Below are positions 7,657-15,908 of a stretch of 64,000 bases of DNA, one piece after another (the first letter of the stretch is position 1; each line of letters opens with the position of its first letter). The notes below the pieces were generated by a model. The model was not told where the DNA came from and searched no databases. It worked only from the letters and a program-made list of their open reading frames with translations. Where the stretch lies: assembly GCF_004134775.1 (NCBI RefSeq), contig NZ_SDOZ01000002.1, positions 367,740 through 431,739 on the forward strand, read 5' to 3'. The position numbers were made by a program, and so were the translations under genes. The stretch is from Candidatus Borkfalkia ceftriaxoniphila (GTDB lineage: Bacteria > Bacillota > Clostridia > Christensenellales > Borkfalkiaceae).

Positions 7657-9192
7657 TTACATAATAAGGGTCTTGCCCGTCATTTCGGCGGGTTTTTCCA
7701 GTCCCATCATATCCAGAAAGGTGGGCGCGAGATCGGCAAGCACGCCGCCTTCGCGCAGTTTCTTATCTTTCAGCCTGTCGCACACCAAGACTACGGGAAC
7801 GGGGTTGGTCGTGTGCGCGGTAAACGGCGAGCCGTCCTCCGCGATCATTTTGTCCGCGTTGCCGTGATCGGCGGTGAGCAGCGCTCCGCCGCCCATTTTC
7901 AAAATCTGACGCAATACTTTGTCCACGCAGATATCCACCGTTTCCACCGCCTTTTCCGCTGCGGAAATCACGCCCGTGTGCCCTACCATGTCGCAGTTGG
8001 CAAAGTTGAGGATCATCACGTCGAATTTCCCCGAGGAAAGTTCTTTTATCGCCCGATCCGTCACTTCGAAAGCGCTCATTTCGGGCTGCAGATCGTAGGT
8101 CGCCACCTTGGGGGAAGGAACGAGCGCGCGCTCCTCGCCCGCGTTGGGCGCCTCCACGCCGCCGTTGAAGAAAAAAGTGACGTGCGCGTATTTTTCCGTT
8201 TCCGCGATGCGCAGTTGCGTCAGGCCCTTTTTCGAGAGATATTCGCCGAGCGTGTTGTCGAGGCTCTGCGGTTTGAACGCGACGCGCACGTCTTTGAACG
8301 TCGCGTCGTATTGCGTAAAGCACACGTAATACGGTTTCAGATAGCCCGTCTTGCGCTCGAAACCATTAAAATCTTCCTGCGAGAAGGCGCGGGTGATCTC
8401 CCTTGCGCGGTCGGGGCGGAAATTAAAGAATATGATGCTGTCGCCCTCTTCCACGAGCGCCACGGGCCTGCCGCCCCTGACAACGTTGGTGGGGAGAATA
8501 AATTCGTCCGTCACCTCGTTTTTATAACTCGCCTCCACCGCGTCCGCCGCGTACTCCGCGTGGATGCCGTTGCCGAGGGTGAGCATATCGTAGGCTTTCG
8601 CCACGCGCTCCCAGCGGTTGTCGCGGTCCATCGCATAATAGCGGCCGCAGACCGAGGCGATCTCACCGAACGCGAGTTTGTCCATTTCCGCCTGCAGATC
8701 ACGCAAAAAGCCCGAGCCGGACGTGGGGGAAACGTCCCTGCCGTCCATAAAGCAATGCACGTAGGCATTGTCCAGCCCGTTTTCCTTGCACATCTTCAAA
8801 AGAGCGTACAGGTGCGTGTTGTGGCTGTGCACGCCGCCGTCGGACAAAAGTCCCCAGACGTGCAGTTTTTTATGATTTTTCTTTGCGTTTTCCATCGCGC
8901 CGAGCAGCGCTTCGTTTTTGAAAAAGCCGCCGTCCCCGATCTCTTTGGTGATCTTGGTCAGTTCCTGATAGACGATGCGCCCCGCGCCCATGTTGAGGTG
9001 CCCCACTTCGGAATTGCCCATCTGCCCGTCCGGGAGACCGACGCTCATTCCGCTCGCGCCGAGTTCGCCCGAGGGATATTCGCGCCGATATTTTTCAACG
9101 TTGGGGCTGCCCTCCATGGCGATGGCGTTGCCGTTTTTTTCGCCGCTGAGTCCGTAGCCGTCCATGATGATGATCGCATAAGGTTTTTTCAT
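7657..9192 (-). CDS. gpmI: 2,3-bisphosphoglycerate-independent phosphoglycerate mutase
   Basis: 511 residues, full length. The alkaline-phosphatase-type metal sites are visible: IIMDGYG at the N-terminus, the phosphoserine loop GNSEVGHLNMGAGRIVYQ, CDMVGHTG and LTADHGNADKM near the C-terminus. It interconverts 3- and 2-phosphoglycerate using two Mn ions. It has its own promoter after the tpiA terminator and continues into the transglutaminase-like gene. The neighbouring tpiA and pgk make this a glycolytic cluster; gap and eno are not in the window. Confidence 0.96.
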   Translation of the reverse strand: MKKPYAIIIMDGYGLSGEKNGNAIAMEGSPNVEKYRREYPSGELGASGMSVGLPDGQMGNSEVGHLNMGAGRIVYQELTKITKEIGDGGFFKNEALLGAMENAKKNHKKLHVWGLLSDGGVHSHNTHLYALLKMCKENGLDNAYVHCFMDGRDVSPTSGSGFLRDLQAEMDKLAFGEIASVCGRYYAMDRDNRWERVAKAYDMLTLGNGIHAEYAADAVEASYKNEVTDEFILPTNVVRGGRPVALVEEGDSIIFFNFRPDRAREITRAFSQEDFNGFERKTGYLKPYYVCFTQYDATFKDVRVAFKPQSLDNTLGEYLSKKGLTQLRIAETEKYAHVTFFFNGGVEAPNAGEERALVPSPKVATYDLQPEMSAFEVTDRAIKELSSGKFDVMILNFANCDMVGHTGVISAAEKAVETVDICVDKVLRQILKMGGGALLTADHGNADKMIAEDGSPFTAHTTNPVPVVLVCDRLKDKKLREGGVLADLAPTFLDMMGLEKPAEMTGKTLIM

Positions 9193-9224
9193 TTTTTTAC
9201 CTCTATAAACTTTCTTTCCCTATC

Positions 9225-9253
9225 ATTATACCGCAAAGCGCGCTTTTTGGCAA
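9225..9253 (-). promoter_or_regulatory. gpmI promoter
   Basis: Minus strand: -35 TTGCCA (9253-9248), 17-bp spacer, -10 TATAAT (9230-9225), about 33 bp before the gpmI ATG. Confidence 0.75.
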
Positions 9254-9289
9254 GTTTGCGGCGGCGCCCCGTCAAATTTTTTAAACGCG

Positions 9290-9314
9290 AAAAAAAGCCC
9301 GACGTTCGTCGGGC
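9290..9314 (-). terminator. tpiA terminator
   Basis: GCCCGAC/GTCGGGC hairpin (9314-9297 on the minus strand) followed by a U run (complement of 9290-9296), immediately after the tpiA stop. Confidence 0.85.
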
Positions 9315-9321
9315 CTTTTCA

Positions 9322-10068
9322 TTATTTGTCGAAGTTTACGATGATCGAAAAGTCTTCCGCTTTGAGGGAAGCGCCGCCGATGAGTCCGCCGTCGATCTCG
9401 GGCATCGCCATCAGTTCCTTGCAGTTTTTGGCGTTCATGGAGCCGCCGTACTGTATACGCACTTTTTCCGCGCATTTGGGGCAGAACACTTCGCCGCACG
9501 TTTTGCGGATAAAGCCGATGGTCTCGTTCGCCTGTTCTGCGGTCGCCGTCTTGCCCGTGCCGATCGCCCAGATGGGTTCGTACGCGATGACGATTTTGGA
9601 AACGTCGTCCAGCCCTTTCAGCCCCTCTTCGACCTGCACTTTCAAAACCTGTTCGGTCTTGCCCGTCTCGCGCTCTTCGAGACTTTCGCCCACGCACACG
9701 ATGGGCACGAGCCCCACCGCGAGCGCCGCGTGCATTCTCTTGTTGACCGTTTCATCCGTTTCGCCGAAATACTGACGGCGTTCGCTGTGTCCGATGATGA
9801 CGTATTCCACGCCGTACTCTTTGAGCATGGAAGCGGAGATCTCGCCCGTGAAGGCGCCTTTTTCCGCAAAGTGCACGTTCTGTGCGCCGAGGTGAATGTT
9901 GGTGCCTTTCACAGCCTCGCTGACGGCGGGAATGTCGGTAAAGGGAACGCAGGCGACCACGTCGCAGTTCGCGTCTTTGACGAGGCCTTTGAGCGCCTCG
10001 ATGAGTTTGACGCCCTCCGCCGCGGTGTTGTTCATCTTCCAGTTTCCTGCAATGATAGGTTTGCGCAT
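9322..10068 (-). CDS. tpiA: Triosephosphate isomerase
   Basis: 248 residues, full length. Start MRKPIIAGNWKMN, the electrophilic His in VIIGHSERR, and the catalytic Glu in IAYEPIWAIGTGKTA are all present; the phosphate loop IQYGGSMNAKN is near the C-terminus. It interconverts DHAP and glyceraldehyde 3-phosphate. The ATG overlaps the stop of the preceding membrane-protein gene in TAATG, indicating coupled translation. Confidence 0.97.
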   Translation of the reverse strand: MRKPIIAGNWKMNNTAAEGVKLIEALKGLVKDANCDVVACVPFTDIPAVSEAVKGTNIHLGAQNVHFAEKGAFTGEISASMLKEYGVEYVIIGHSERRQYFGETDETVNKRMHAALAVGLVPIVCVGESLEERETGKTEQVLKVQVEEGLKGLDDVSKIVIAYEPIWAIGTGKTATAEQANETIGFIRKTCGEVFCPKCAEKVRIQYGGSMNAKNCKELMAMPEIDGGLIGGASLKAEDFSIIVNFDK

Positions 10069-10781
10069 TATTTCTTCTCCTTCAAAAATTTATCGGTTTT
10101 TTTAATCGTTCCGTAAGTAATGATCTGATAAAACGCCTCTTCGGGCCGCAATAGCAAAAAGTCGTAAAGCCCGCGGTTCTGCACCGTCAAATGAAAACTT
10201 TCGATCATTCCGACGGTCTCCGCGTCGACGGGCAGATATAAAAACAGGTTTTTATCGTCCGTAAACGAGATATACAGACGCAACGCTGCGCGCATGCGCC
10301 GGGAATAACTCTGCAACCAGATGCGGGTATCCCGCCAAAAGTAATGAACGTCGTACAATCCGTCCTTCCGATACGGAAAACGGCCCTCGATCTCGACGCC
10401 CTCGGCAGTCATTACGATTTGCACCGTCGGCGAATAATTCCAGCACCGCGTTTTTTGCTCGACCAATCTCGGAAGATCGGCGCCGCTGCGTTTGGCTGTA
10501 AACTCGTACCGCTCTCGTACGGAAACAGGCTGCAATAAACCGCTCTCCCGTAAATCGAGGCGCGCCTGCCGTTTCCTGAGCGGGCGGAGACAAATCAAAA
10601 ATGCCGCCGTCGCAACGAAAAAGAGCGCGGTCAGCCCGATCGTAAGATACGTATACTTTTCTTCGTCGATCGACATGGTGACGGCGATCGTGAAGATGCT
10701 GCCCAGCGAAAGAAACAGATATACGGGCAAAATCACGCGGTGCGTGATCTTATATAGCAGCGAATCGTTTTTTTCGGTCAT
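10068..10781 (-). CDS. Two-helix membrane protein between pgk and tpiA (possible YcxB-like)
   Basis: 237 residues from the ATG at 10781. Two membrane helices lie at about residues 15-40 (VILPVYLFLSLGSIFTIAV) and 47-67 (LTIGLTALFFVATAAFLICL), followed by a soluble domain of about 165 residues with alternating strands (VEIEGRFPYRKDGLYDVHYF, LRLYISFTDDKNLFLYLPV). This layout, two helices then a PH-like beta domain ending in a 'use the value at this residue' strand, resembles YcxB-like proteins, but I recognise no clear signature. The stop is shared with the tpiA start (TAATG). An in-frame upstream extension lacks an RBS. Function unknown. Confidence 0.6.
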   Translation of the reverse strand: MTEKNDSLLYKITHRVILPVYLFLSLGSIFTIAVTMSIDEEKYTYLTIGLTALFFVATAAFLICLRPLRKRQARLDLRESGLLQPVSVRERYEFTAKRSGADLPRLVEQKTRCWNYSPTVQIVMTAEGVEIEGRFPYRKDGLYDVHYFWRDTRIWLQSYSRRMRAALRLYISFTDDKNLFLYLPVDAETVGMIESFHLTVQNRGLYDFLLLRPEEAFYQIITYGTIKKTDKFLKEKK

Positions 10782-10809
10782 GGCAGCCCCTATTTCACGA
10801 ATAAATTTC

Positions 10810-10832
10810 GGGGCAGGCAATCCGCCTGCCCC
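10810..10832 (-). terminator. Intercistronic hairpin after pgk
   Basis: Perfect stem GGGGCAGGC/GCCTGCCCC (10832-10824 with 10818-10810) with a 5-nt loop, 12 bp after the pgk stop. It lacks a good U tract (AAATTTATT follows), so an attenuator or RNA-processing/stability stem that lowers expression of the membrane gene and tpiA relative to pgk is more likely than a full terminator. Confidence 0.5.
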
Positions 10833-10844
10833 CGTTCACTTTGA

Positions 10845-12161
10845 TTATTTATCGTTCAGGCAGGCAATTCCGGGAAGAACTTTGCCTTCGAACAGTTCCA
10901 GAGAAGCGCCGCCGCCCGTGGAAATGTGCGTCATCTGATCGGCAAATCCGAGTTGCTGCACCGCAGCCGCGCTGTCTCCGCCGCCGATGATGGTCGTGGC
11001 GTCCTTCGCCGCCGCCAACGCCTTCGCGACCGCGATCGTGCCTTTGGCGAGCACGGGATTTTCGAACACGCCCATGGGGCCGTTCCAGATGACCGTCTTG
11101 GCGTCCTTGACGATGTCCGCAAACAGTTTGGAGGACTCTTCGCCGATGTCAAGCCCTTCCATATCCGCGGGGATCTCGCTCACTTTCACCGTTTTGACTT
11201 CGATGGGCGCGTCGATGGGATTGGGGAAAGACGCGGCGATCACGCAGTCCACGGGAAGGACGAGCCTCTTGCCCGTTTCTTTCGCCTTTTCGATCATATC
11301 CTTGCAGTAGCCGAGTTTTTCGTCGTCCACCAGAGATTTACCGACCTCGTAGCCCTGCGCTTTGAGGAAAGTGTACGCCATGCCGCCGCCGATGATGAGC
11401 GTATCGCATTTATTCAGAAGATTGGAGATGACGTTGAGTTTATCCGCCACTTTCGCGCCGCCTAAGATCGCTACGAAGGGGCGCACGGGGTGTTCCAGGC
11501 TGTCCGCCATGACGGTGAGTTCCTTTTCGATGAGGAAGCCGCAGACCGCGGTCTTGACCAGACCGTATTCGACGATGGCTGCGGTCGAAGCGTGCGAGCG
11601 ATGCGCAGTCCCGAACGCGTCGTTCACGTAAATATCGCAGTAGGACGCGAGTTTTTTGCAGAATTCAAGGTCTTTCCCCTCTTCTTCCGCGTAAAAACGC
11701 AGATTTTCCAAAAGCACGCACTCGCCCTCTTTGAGCGCCTTGACTTTCGCCTCGGCATCGGGTCCGACGACGTCCGCCGCAAAAGCGACCTTACCGTCCA
11801 GAAGTTCGTTGAGGCGCGCGGCGACAGGTCTGAGCGTCAGTTTGACGGCGTCGTTCTTCTTCGCCTTTTCGATATATTCGGCGGTCGCGGCGGCGCGCTC
11901 CGCTTCGGGGAGGGCCTCCACCGCCTTTTTCTCTTTCTTGTTGAGTTTGACGCAATCGTTGAAGATATTGTGCGGCTTGCCCATGTGCGAGCAAAGAACC
12001 ACTTTCGCGCCGTGCTCCATCAGATATTTGACCGTGGGCAGCGCGCCGATAATACGGTTTTCGTCGGTGATCTTTCCGTCCTTCATGGGAACGTTGAAAT
12101 CGCAGCGGACGAGAACTCTTTTGCCTTTTACGTCTACGTCGGTAACAGACTTTTTGTTCAT
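10845..12161 (-). CDS. pgk: Phosphoglycerate kinase
   Basis: 438 residues, longer than the usual ~395. N-terminal substrate motifs ([15 protein letters not shown]), [19 protein letters not shown], the WNGPMGVFE hinge and GGGDSAAAV nucleotide loop are intact. After CSHMGKPHN there is a charged, helix-prone insertion of roughly 35 residues ([19 protein letters not shown] onward) before the usual LRPVAARL. The start is the ATG at 12161, preceded by AAGGAG; the longer frame runs through the promoter. It catalyses 1,3-bisphosphoglycerate + ADP to 3-phosphoglycerate + ATP. Confidence 0.96.
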   Translation of the reverse strand: MNKKSVTDVDVKGKRVLVRCDFNVPMKDGKITDENRIIGALPTVKYLMEHGAKVVLCSHMGKPHNIFNDCVKLNKKEKKAVEALPEAERAAATAEYIEKAKKNDAVKLTLRPVAARLNELLDGKVAFAADVVGPDAEAKVKALKEGECVLLENLRFYAEEEGKDLEFCKKLASYCDIYVNDAFGTAHRSHASTAAIVEYGLVKTAVCGFLIEKELTVMADSLEHPVRPFVAILGGAKVADKLNVISNLLNKCDTLIIGGGMAYTFLKAQGYEVGKSLVDDEKLGYCKDMIEKAKETGKRLVLPVDCVIAASFPNPIDAPIEVKTVKVSEIPADMEGLDIGEESSKLFADIVKDAKTVIWNGPMGVFENPVLAKGTIAVAKALAAAKDATTIIGGGDSAAAVQQLGFADQMTHISTGGGASLELFEGKVLPGIACLNDK

Positions 12162-12195
12162 TGTGCTATCTCCTTGATTTTGTTTTCCGTCTATC

Positions 12196-12224
12196 ATGAT
12201 ACCTTTTTTTTGCATTTTTGTCAA
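12196..12224 (-). promoter_or_regulatory. pgk promoter
   Basis: Minus strand: -35 TTGACA (12224-12219), 17-bp spacer, -10 TATCAT (12201-12196), about 35 bp before the pgk ATG. Probably drives pgk, the membrane gene and tpiA. Confidence 0.8.
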
Positions 12225-12249
12225 TAAAATACGCCGCATGAAAAGAATA

Positions 12250-12270
12250 AAACCGCGCCCTGCGGCGCGG
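12250..12270 (-). terminator. Terminator of the Na/Pi cotransporter gene
   Basis: CCGCGCC/GGCGCGG stem with a 4-nt loop on the minus strand, followed by TTTTATTC; it begins 5 bp after the stop at 12276. Confidence 0.75.
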
Positions 12271-12275
12271 TGGAT

Positions 12276-13997
12276 TCACTGTGTGACGGAAGCGTCGGCG
12301 TTTTCCGCCGAGCCCTGCGTTTTCAATAATTTCTGATAGCGGGCGCTGCTCTTCATGACGGAATTGGAAATATTCTTCATGTGCCCGGAAACGCGTTCCA
12401 TATTGCCCAAAAGTTGCAGGAAGATGGCGCCGCGGGCGGGCGTGCATTCGCCGCGGTTGAGCCGCTCGATATGCGCGTCGCAGTCGGCGTTTTTCAAAAT
12501 CGCGATGGAAACTTTCAGATCGTTTATCTTTTCGAACATGGTGATGTCGCGCTCGTCGAAGGTCTTGCGCACCATTTGGTAGAGTTCGTCGATCTTCTCG
12601 TAAAGATCCTTGATCTCTTCGACGGCAGCGGCGGTAAAGGCGTCCTCGTCGCCGCCCAGTTCTTCGGCATACTCCACGATATGTTTTGCGTAGTCGCCGA
12701 TACGCTCGCTGTCGCTGATCACGTGATAATAGGAACCGATGACGAACTCGTCGTGCGCGGACAATTCGCACGACGATACGCGCACGCAATAGGCGGTGAG
12801 TTCGGTATTGTATTGGTTGATACGCTTTTCCGTTTCGGCGCTCTCATCCCTTTCGGAAAGATCGCCCCCGCAGATCATCTTCATCGCGCGGCGGAAATTG
12901 AGATAAGAAAGATCCATCATAATGACGATCTCCTTTCTCAACTGCGCCACCGCGATGGCGGGCGTCTGCAAAATACGCTCGTCGAGATATTTGAAATCGC
13001 CCTGTTTCTGCATTTTTTTGCGCTCAGGCACGATGACTTGCGCCAATTTGACGAGCGGTTTCAAAAACGGGAGCAGAACCAGCGTGGTCAGAAGATTGAA
13101 CAGCGTATGAAAGTTCGCGATCTGACGTTCGACGCTCCCGCCGCTCACGAAAATAATGCCCTCGACGACGTATTTTTGGAACGCCAGCATCAAAATGAAG
13201 AAAACGGCGCAGCCCAATACGTTGAATAAAAGATGGATGACAGCTGCCCTTCTCGCGTTGGTGCTTGTTCCCATACTGGCGATCAGCGACGTCGCGCAGG
13301 TACCGATATTGCTGCCCATGGTGATGAACATGGCCTGTTCTATCGTAATAAGCCCGCTGCCCGCAAGCGCGATCAAAATACCCGTGATCGCCGCGGAACT
13401 CTGCAAGAGCCCCGTAAGCACCACGCCGATGAGAAAGAGCAGGAACGGATTGCCGATGGATAAAAACAGCGCGTCGAGTTTGGGCGCGATGACCTCGTCG
13501 GCGGTGAGCACTTTCACGGCGTCACTCATGAACTGTAAGCCGATAAAGATAAAACCGATACCGATCAGAATATTGCCGATCTGTTTGGAACGGCCGCTTT
13601 TTCCCGTCATATTGATCACGAGTCCCGTGGCGGCGACGGCGGAAAAGACCGCCGCCATGTTGATGTTTATGCTCTGCAACGACATGATCTGCGCGGAAAT
13701 GGTAGTGCCGATGTTGGCGCCCATGATGATGGCGCCCGCCTGCGTCAGGCTCATCAGCCCGACGTTCACGAACCCTACGATCATGACCGTGGTTGCGGAA
13801 GAACTGTTGATGATGGCGGTGACCGCCGCGCCGATCCCCACGCCCGCAAAGCGGTTGTTGGAGACCTTGGCGAGCATGGTGCGCATGCTCGAACCCGCCG
13901 CGCGTTCGAGATTGGAACCCATCGTTTTCATCCCGATCATGAATACGGTGATGCCGCCTATAACAAGTAACAACTGTGTGATTATCGTCAGTACCAT
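12276..13997 (-). CDS. Na/Pi cotransporter family protein with C-terminal PhoU domain
   Basis: 573 residues. About eight membrane helices (residues 1-310) contain the two inverted family repeats with serine-rich motifs INSSSATTVMIVGF and LLQSSAAITGILIA and the GANIGTTISAQI / GSNIGTCATSLI pair. The C-terminal ~220 residues are a cytosolic PhoU-like helical domain (ERIGDYAKHIVEYAEELGG). The NptA/YjbB type of this family takes up or exports phosphate using sodium; direction cannot be told. It is followed by its own terminator and lies just downstream of trmL. Confidence 0.88.
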   Translation of the reverse strand: MVLTIITQLLLVIGGITVFMIGMKTMGSNLERAAGSSMRTMLAKVSNNRFAGVGIGAAVTAIINSSSATTVMIVGFVNVGLMSLTQAGAIIMGANIGTTISAQIMSLQSININMAAVFSAVAATGLVINMTGKSGRSKQIGNILIGIGFIFIGLQFMSDAVKVLTADEVIAPKLDALFLSIGNPFLLFLIGVVLTGLLQSSAAITGILIALAGSGLITIEQAMFITMGSNIGTCATSLIASMGTSTNARRAAVIHLLFNVLGCAVFFILMLAFQKYVVEGIIFVSGGSVERQIANFHTLFNLLTTLVLLPFLKPLVKLAQVIVPERKKMQKQGDFKYLDERILQTPAIAVAQLRKEIVIMMDLSYLNFRRAMKMICGGDLSERDESAETEKRINQYNTELTAYCVRVSSCELSAHDEFVIGSYYHVISDSERIGDYAKHIVEYAEELGGDEDAFTAAAVEEIKDLYEKIDELYQMVRKTFDERDITMFEKINDLKVSIAILKNADCDAHIERLNRGECTPARGAIFLQLLGNMERVSGHMKNISNSVMKSSARYQKLLKTQGSAENADASVTQ

Positions 13998-14029
13998 TCG
14001 CCTTTATCCCTGTCGTATAAAATACGTAT

Positions 14030-14527
14030 TCAATCGTCCAAAGAAAGGCGGTGCAGATGCCCCTGCTTTTCCGATGCCGTAAACCCGACCTGCCGCCACG
14101 CCTCGTACACGGCGACGGCGACCGAATTGGAAAGATTCAGAGAGCGCGCCTCCCCGATCATGGGAATGCGCACAGCCTCGTCGTAGCGCTCTTTCAGCAA
14201 CTCTTCGGGAAGCCCGCGCGTCTCCTTTCCGAAAACGAGGAAATCGCCTTCGCGGTAACTTGCGTCGCTGTGCGTTTTCTTTGCTTTCGTCGAGAAAAAC
14301 CAGAAGCGGGAGGCGGGGTATTGATCGAACAACTCTTCGATGCAGTCGTAATAGGAAATATCTACGAGATGCCAGTAATCCAGACCCGCCCGCTTTAAAT
14401 ATTTATCGGATATTTCAAAACCGAACGGCCGGACGAGATGCAGTTTGCAGCCCGTAGCGGCGCAGGTCCGCACGATGTTGCCCGTGTTCTGCGGAATTTC
14501 GGGTTCCACCAAAACGACATGAAACAT
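14030..14527 (-). CDS. trmL: tRNA (cytidine(34)-2'-O)-methyltransferase TrmL
   Basis: 165 residues, SPOUT/TrmH superfamily, minimal form. Motifs: [20 protein letters not shown] (motif 1), [14 protein letters not shown] (motif 2) and [23 protein letters not shown] (motif 3), forming the knotted SAM site. In known bacteria TrmL methylates the wobble nucleotide of tRNA-Leu. It ends 32 bp before the Na/Pi cotransporter and may be co-transcribed with it. Confidence 0.92.
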   Translation of the reverse strand: MFHVVLVEPEIPQNTGNIVRTCAATGCKLHLVRPFGFEISDKYLKRAGLDYWHLVDISYYDCIEELFDQYPASRFWFFSTKAKKTHSDASYREGDFLVFGKETRGLPEELLKERYDEAVRIPMIGEARSLNLSNSVAVAVYEAWRQVGFTASEKQGHLHRLSLDD

Positions 14528-14669
14528 GGACTTTCACTCCTTTTGAAAAGAGCCGCCCGCATGATTCGACAACTCTCCTATTTATTTTACCCGATACGCG
14601 CCGATTTGGCAAGCAAATCGCAGAACGTTCGTCATTTTTCCCGACGCGGAAAAAATCGCTTAAAAAAAC

Positions 14670-14698
14670 TTGACTTTTCAAATGCCATCGGTTATACT
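14670..14698 (+). promoter_or_regulatory. Orphan consensus promoter
   Basis: Plus strand: TTGACT (14670-14675), 17-bp spacer, TATACT (14693-14698). Predicted start near 14705. It points away from trmL into a 371-bp stretch (14528-14898) with hairpins but no credible ORF; the long plus frame that starts at 14701 runs antisense through the lipoprotein gene and is a shadow. Confidence 0.65.
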
Positions 14699-14704
14699 AT
14701 ATGT

Positions 14705-14855
14705 GTAAAGAAAACAAAGTTTGTTCAAAACAAACGGCTTGCTCCGCAAGCCTTATTTGTTTTCCGAACCACTCAATCAGATTACACTCACTACCCATAT
14801 TTTTTCTCATTTGTTTTAGGAGAACAGCACGTCGCAAGGCGTGCTGTTCTTCTGT
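14705..14855 (+). ncRNA. Candidate small RNA with two hairpins
   Basis: Downstream of the orphan promoter. GTTTGTT (14719-14725) can pair with AACAAAC (14729-14735), or the latter can join a longer hairpin GGCTTGC/GCAAGCC (14736-14752) extended by AACAAA/TTTGTT, so two exclusive folds are possible. A second stem, AGAACAGCACG (14821-14831) with CGTGCTGTTCT (14840-14850), is followed by a moderately T-rich stretch and may be the 3' end. No known RNA family recognised. Confidence 0.4.
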
Positions 14856-14898
14856 TTTACAAAAAAAGAAAAGCGTTTCCGCTTTCCTTTTATACCGC

Positions 14899-15813
14899 TC
14901 AGTCGCGGTCTTTGTCGATCTTGCCGTTCGCGCTTTCATATTCGTAATACGAACCGTTTTCGTCCTCGACGATGCGCACGGTGTATTTTTTCGCCCCGCC
15001 CTTGCCGCCGATTTTGACTTCGATGGCGCCGTTCTCTTCCTCAAAAGCGAATATCTGCATATTTCCGTCTTTCAAGAGAGTGAATTCAAGTTCGGTCTCG
15101 CCGTCTTCTTTCTCGTATTTGAACGTACTTCTCTCGGTCTGTTCGCCGTTTTCGTATGTGGAATACACGAATTCGGTCTCCGTTTCGCCTTCCTCGGTCT
15201 CCGTTTCCTGTTTGACGACAAGACGTTTGGTTTCGTTGAGCGTTACCGTGAATTTACATTCGCTCTCGCTTTCCCCCTCTTCGCTCTCCGTTTCTTTCTC
15301 GCCCTTGATCGCATAATCCGCGCCGTCGATGACCATCACGCCCTCGATATCGAAATCCTTTTCGATTTCCGTTTCGTGCGCGTCTTTGTCTTCGTCCGTC
15401 ACATCCGTTTCGTTGTAATACAAAACGTATTCGACGGGGGTGCCCAACAGGTCGCGGTACGTGACCGTTTCTTTCACGGCGTATTCCGCGCGGTCGGATT
15501 CGCCCGCGACGATGCCGAACGAACCGTCGCCCAGCATGCTTTCGACCAGCATCATGTACCGATTGAGCGTGTCGACGGTTTCCTGATCGGTCACTTCGGA
15601 CATGGCTTTCAAAGAAGCCTGCGCCGCGCCGCCGTTCATGGCGGAAACGAGCGTGCCCGCCGATGCCGCGCTGAACCCGTACACTTCGCGGGCGGTCGTC
15701 AGTTCGTCGAACTTGCCGCCCTCCGCCTGTCTTCCGTCCGTTTTGCAGGCGCTCAGCCCGAGCGTCAGAATCAACGCCGCTGCGATCGCCAACGTGAGGA
15801 TTGCCTTTTTCAT
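14899..15813 (-). CDS. Lipoprotein paralogous to the adjacent anti-sigma extracytoplasmic domain
   Basis: 304 residues from the ATG at 15813 (SD AAGGAGA 9 bp upstream; an ATG at 15819 is the alternative). A lipoprotein signal MKKAILTLAIAAALI ends in the lipobox LSAC, predicting export and lipid anchoring. The mature part shares blocks with the product of 15909-16964: F/Y..GFSAASAGTLVSA, RYMMLVESMLGDGSF, YRDLLG, VMVIDGADY, and YENGEQTERS. The second half is very acidic with repeated GETETE-type strands. No known domain recognised. It begins 95 bp after its partner stops, so the three genes 17488-14899 probably form one operon. A role as a soluble-side sensor or decoy is inference. Confidence 0.65.
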   Translation of the reverse strand: MKKAILTLAIAAALILTLGLSACKTDGRQAEGGKFDELTTAREVYGFSAASAGTLVSAMNGGAAQASLKAMSEVTDQETVDTLNRYMMLVESMLGDGSFGIVAGESDRAEYAVKETVTYRDLLGTPVEYVLYYNETDVTDEDKDAHETEIEKDFDIEGVMVIDGADYAIKGEKETESEEGESESECKFTVTLNETKRLVVKQETETEEGETETEFVYSTYENGEQTERSTFKYEKEDGETELEFTLLKDGNMQIFAFEEENGAIEVKIGGKGGAKKYTVRIVEDENGSYYEYESANGKIDKDRD

Positions 15814-15908
15814 AATCATAAATCTCCTTTTTGATTTTTTCGTTTTACTCTTATAAAACAATGCAAAAAGGAGATTTGTTGGAAGTTTTCAAAAATATTT
15901 TAATTTTT

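Noticed and set aside
7813..10116. 767-codon plus-strand ORF opposite gpmI and tpiA
   Set aside because: Spans two conserved genes and their terminator in antisense; composition typical of shadows in GC-rich DNA.
14701..15834. Long plus-strand ORF starting just after the orphan promoter
   Set aside because: It runs antisense through the whole lipoprotein gene, has no RBS and shows low-complexity shadow composition (F/R/V-rich); the minus frame has a signal peptide, lipobox and a paralogue.
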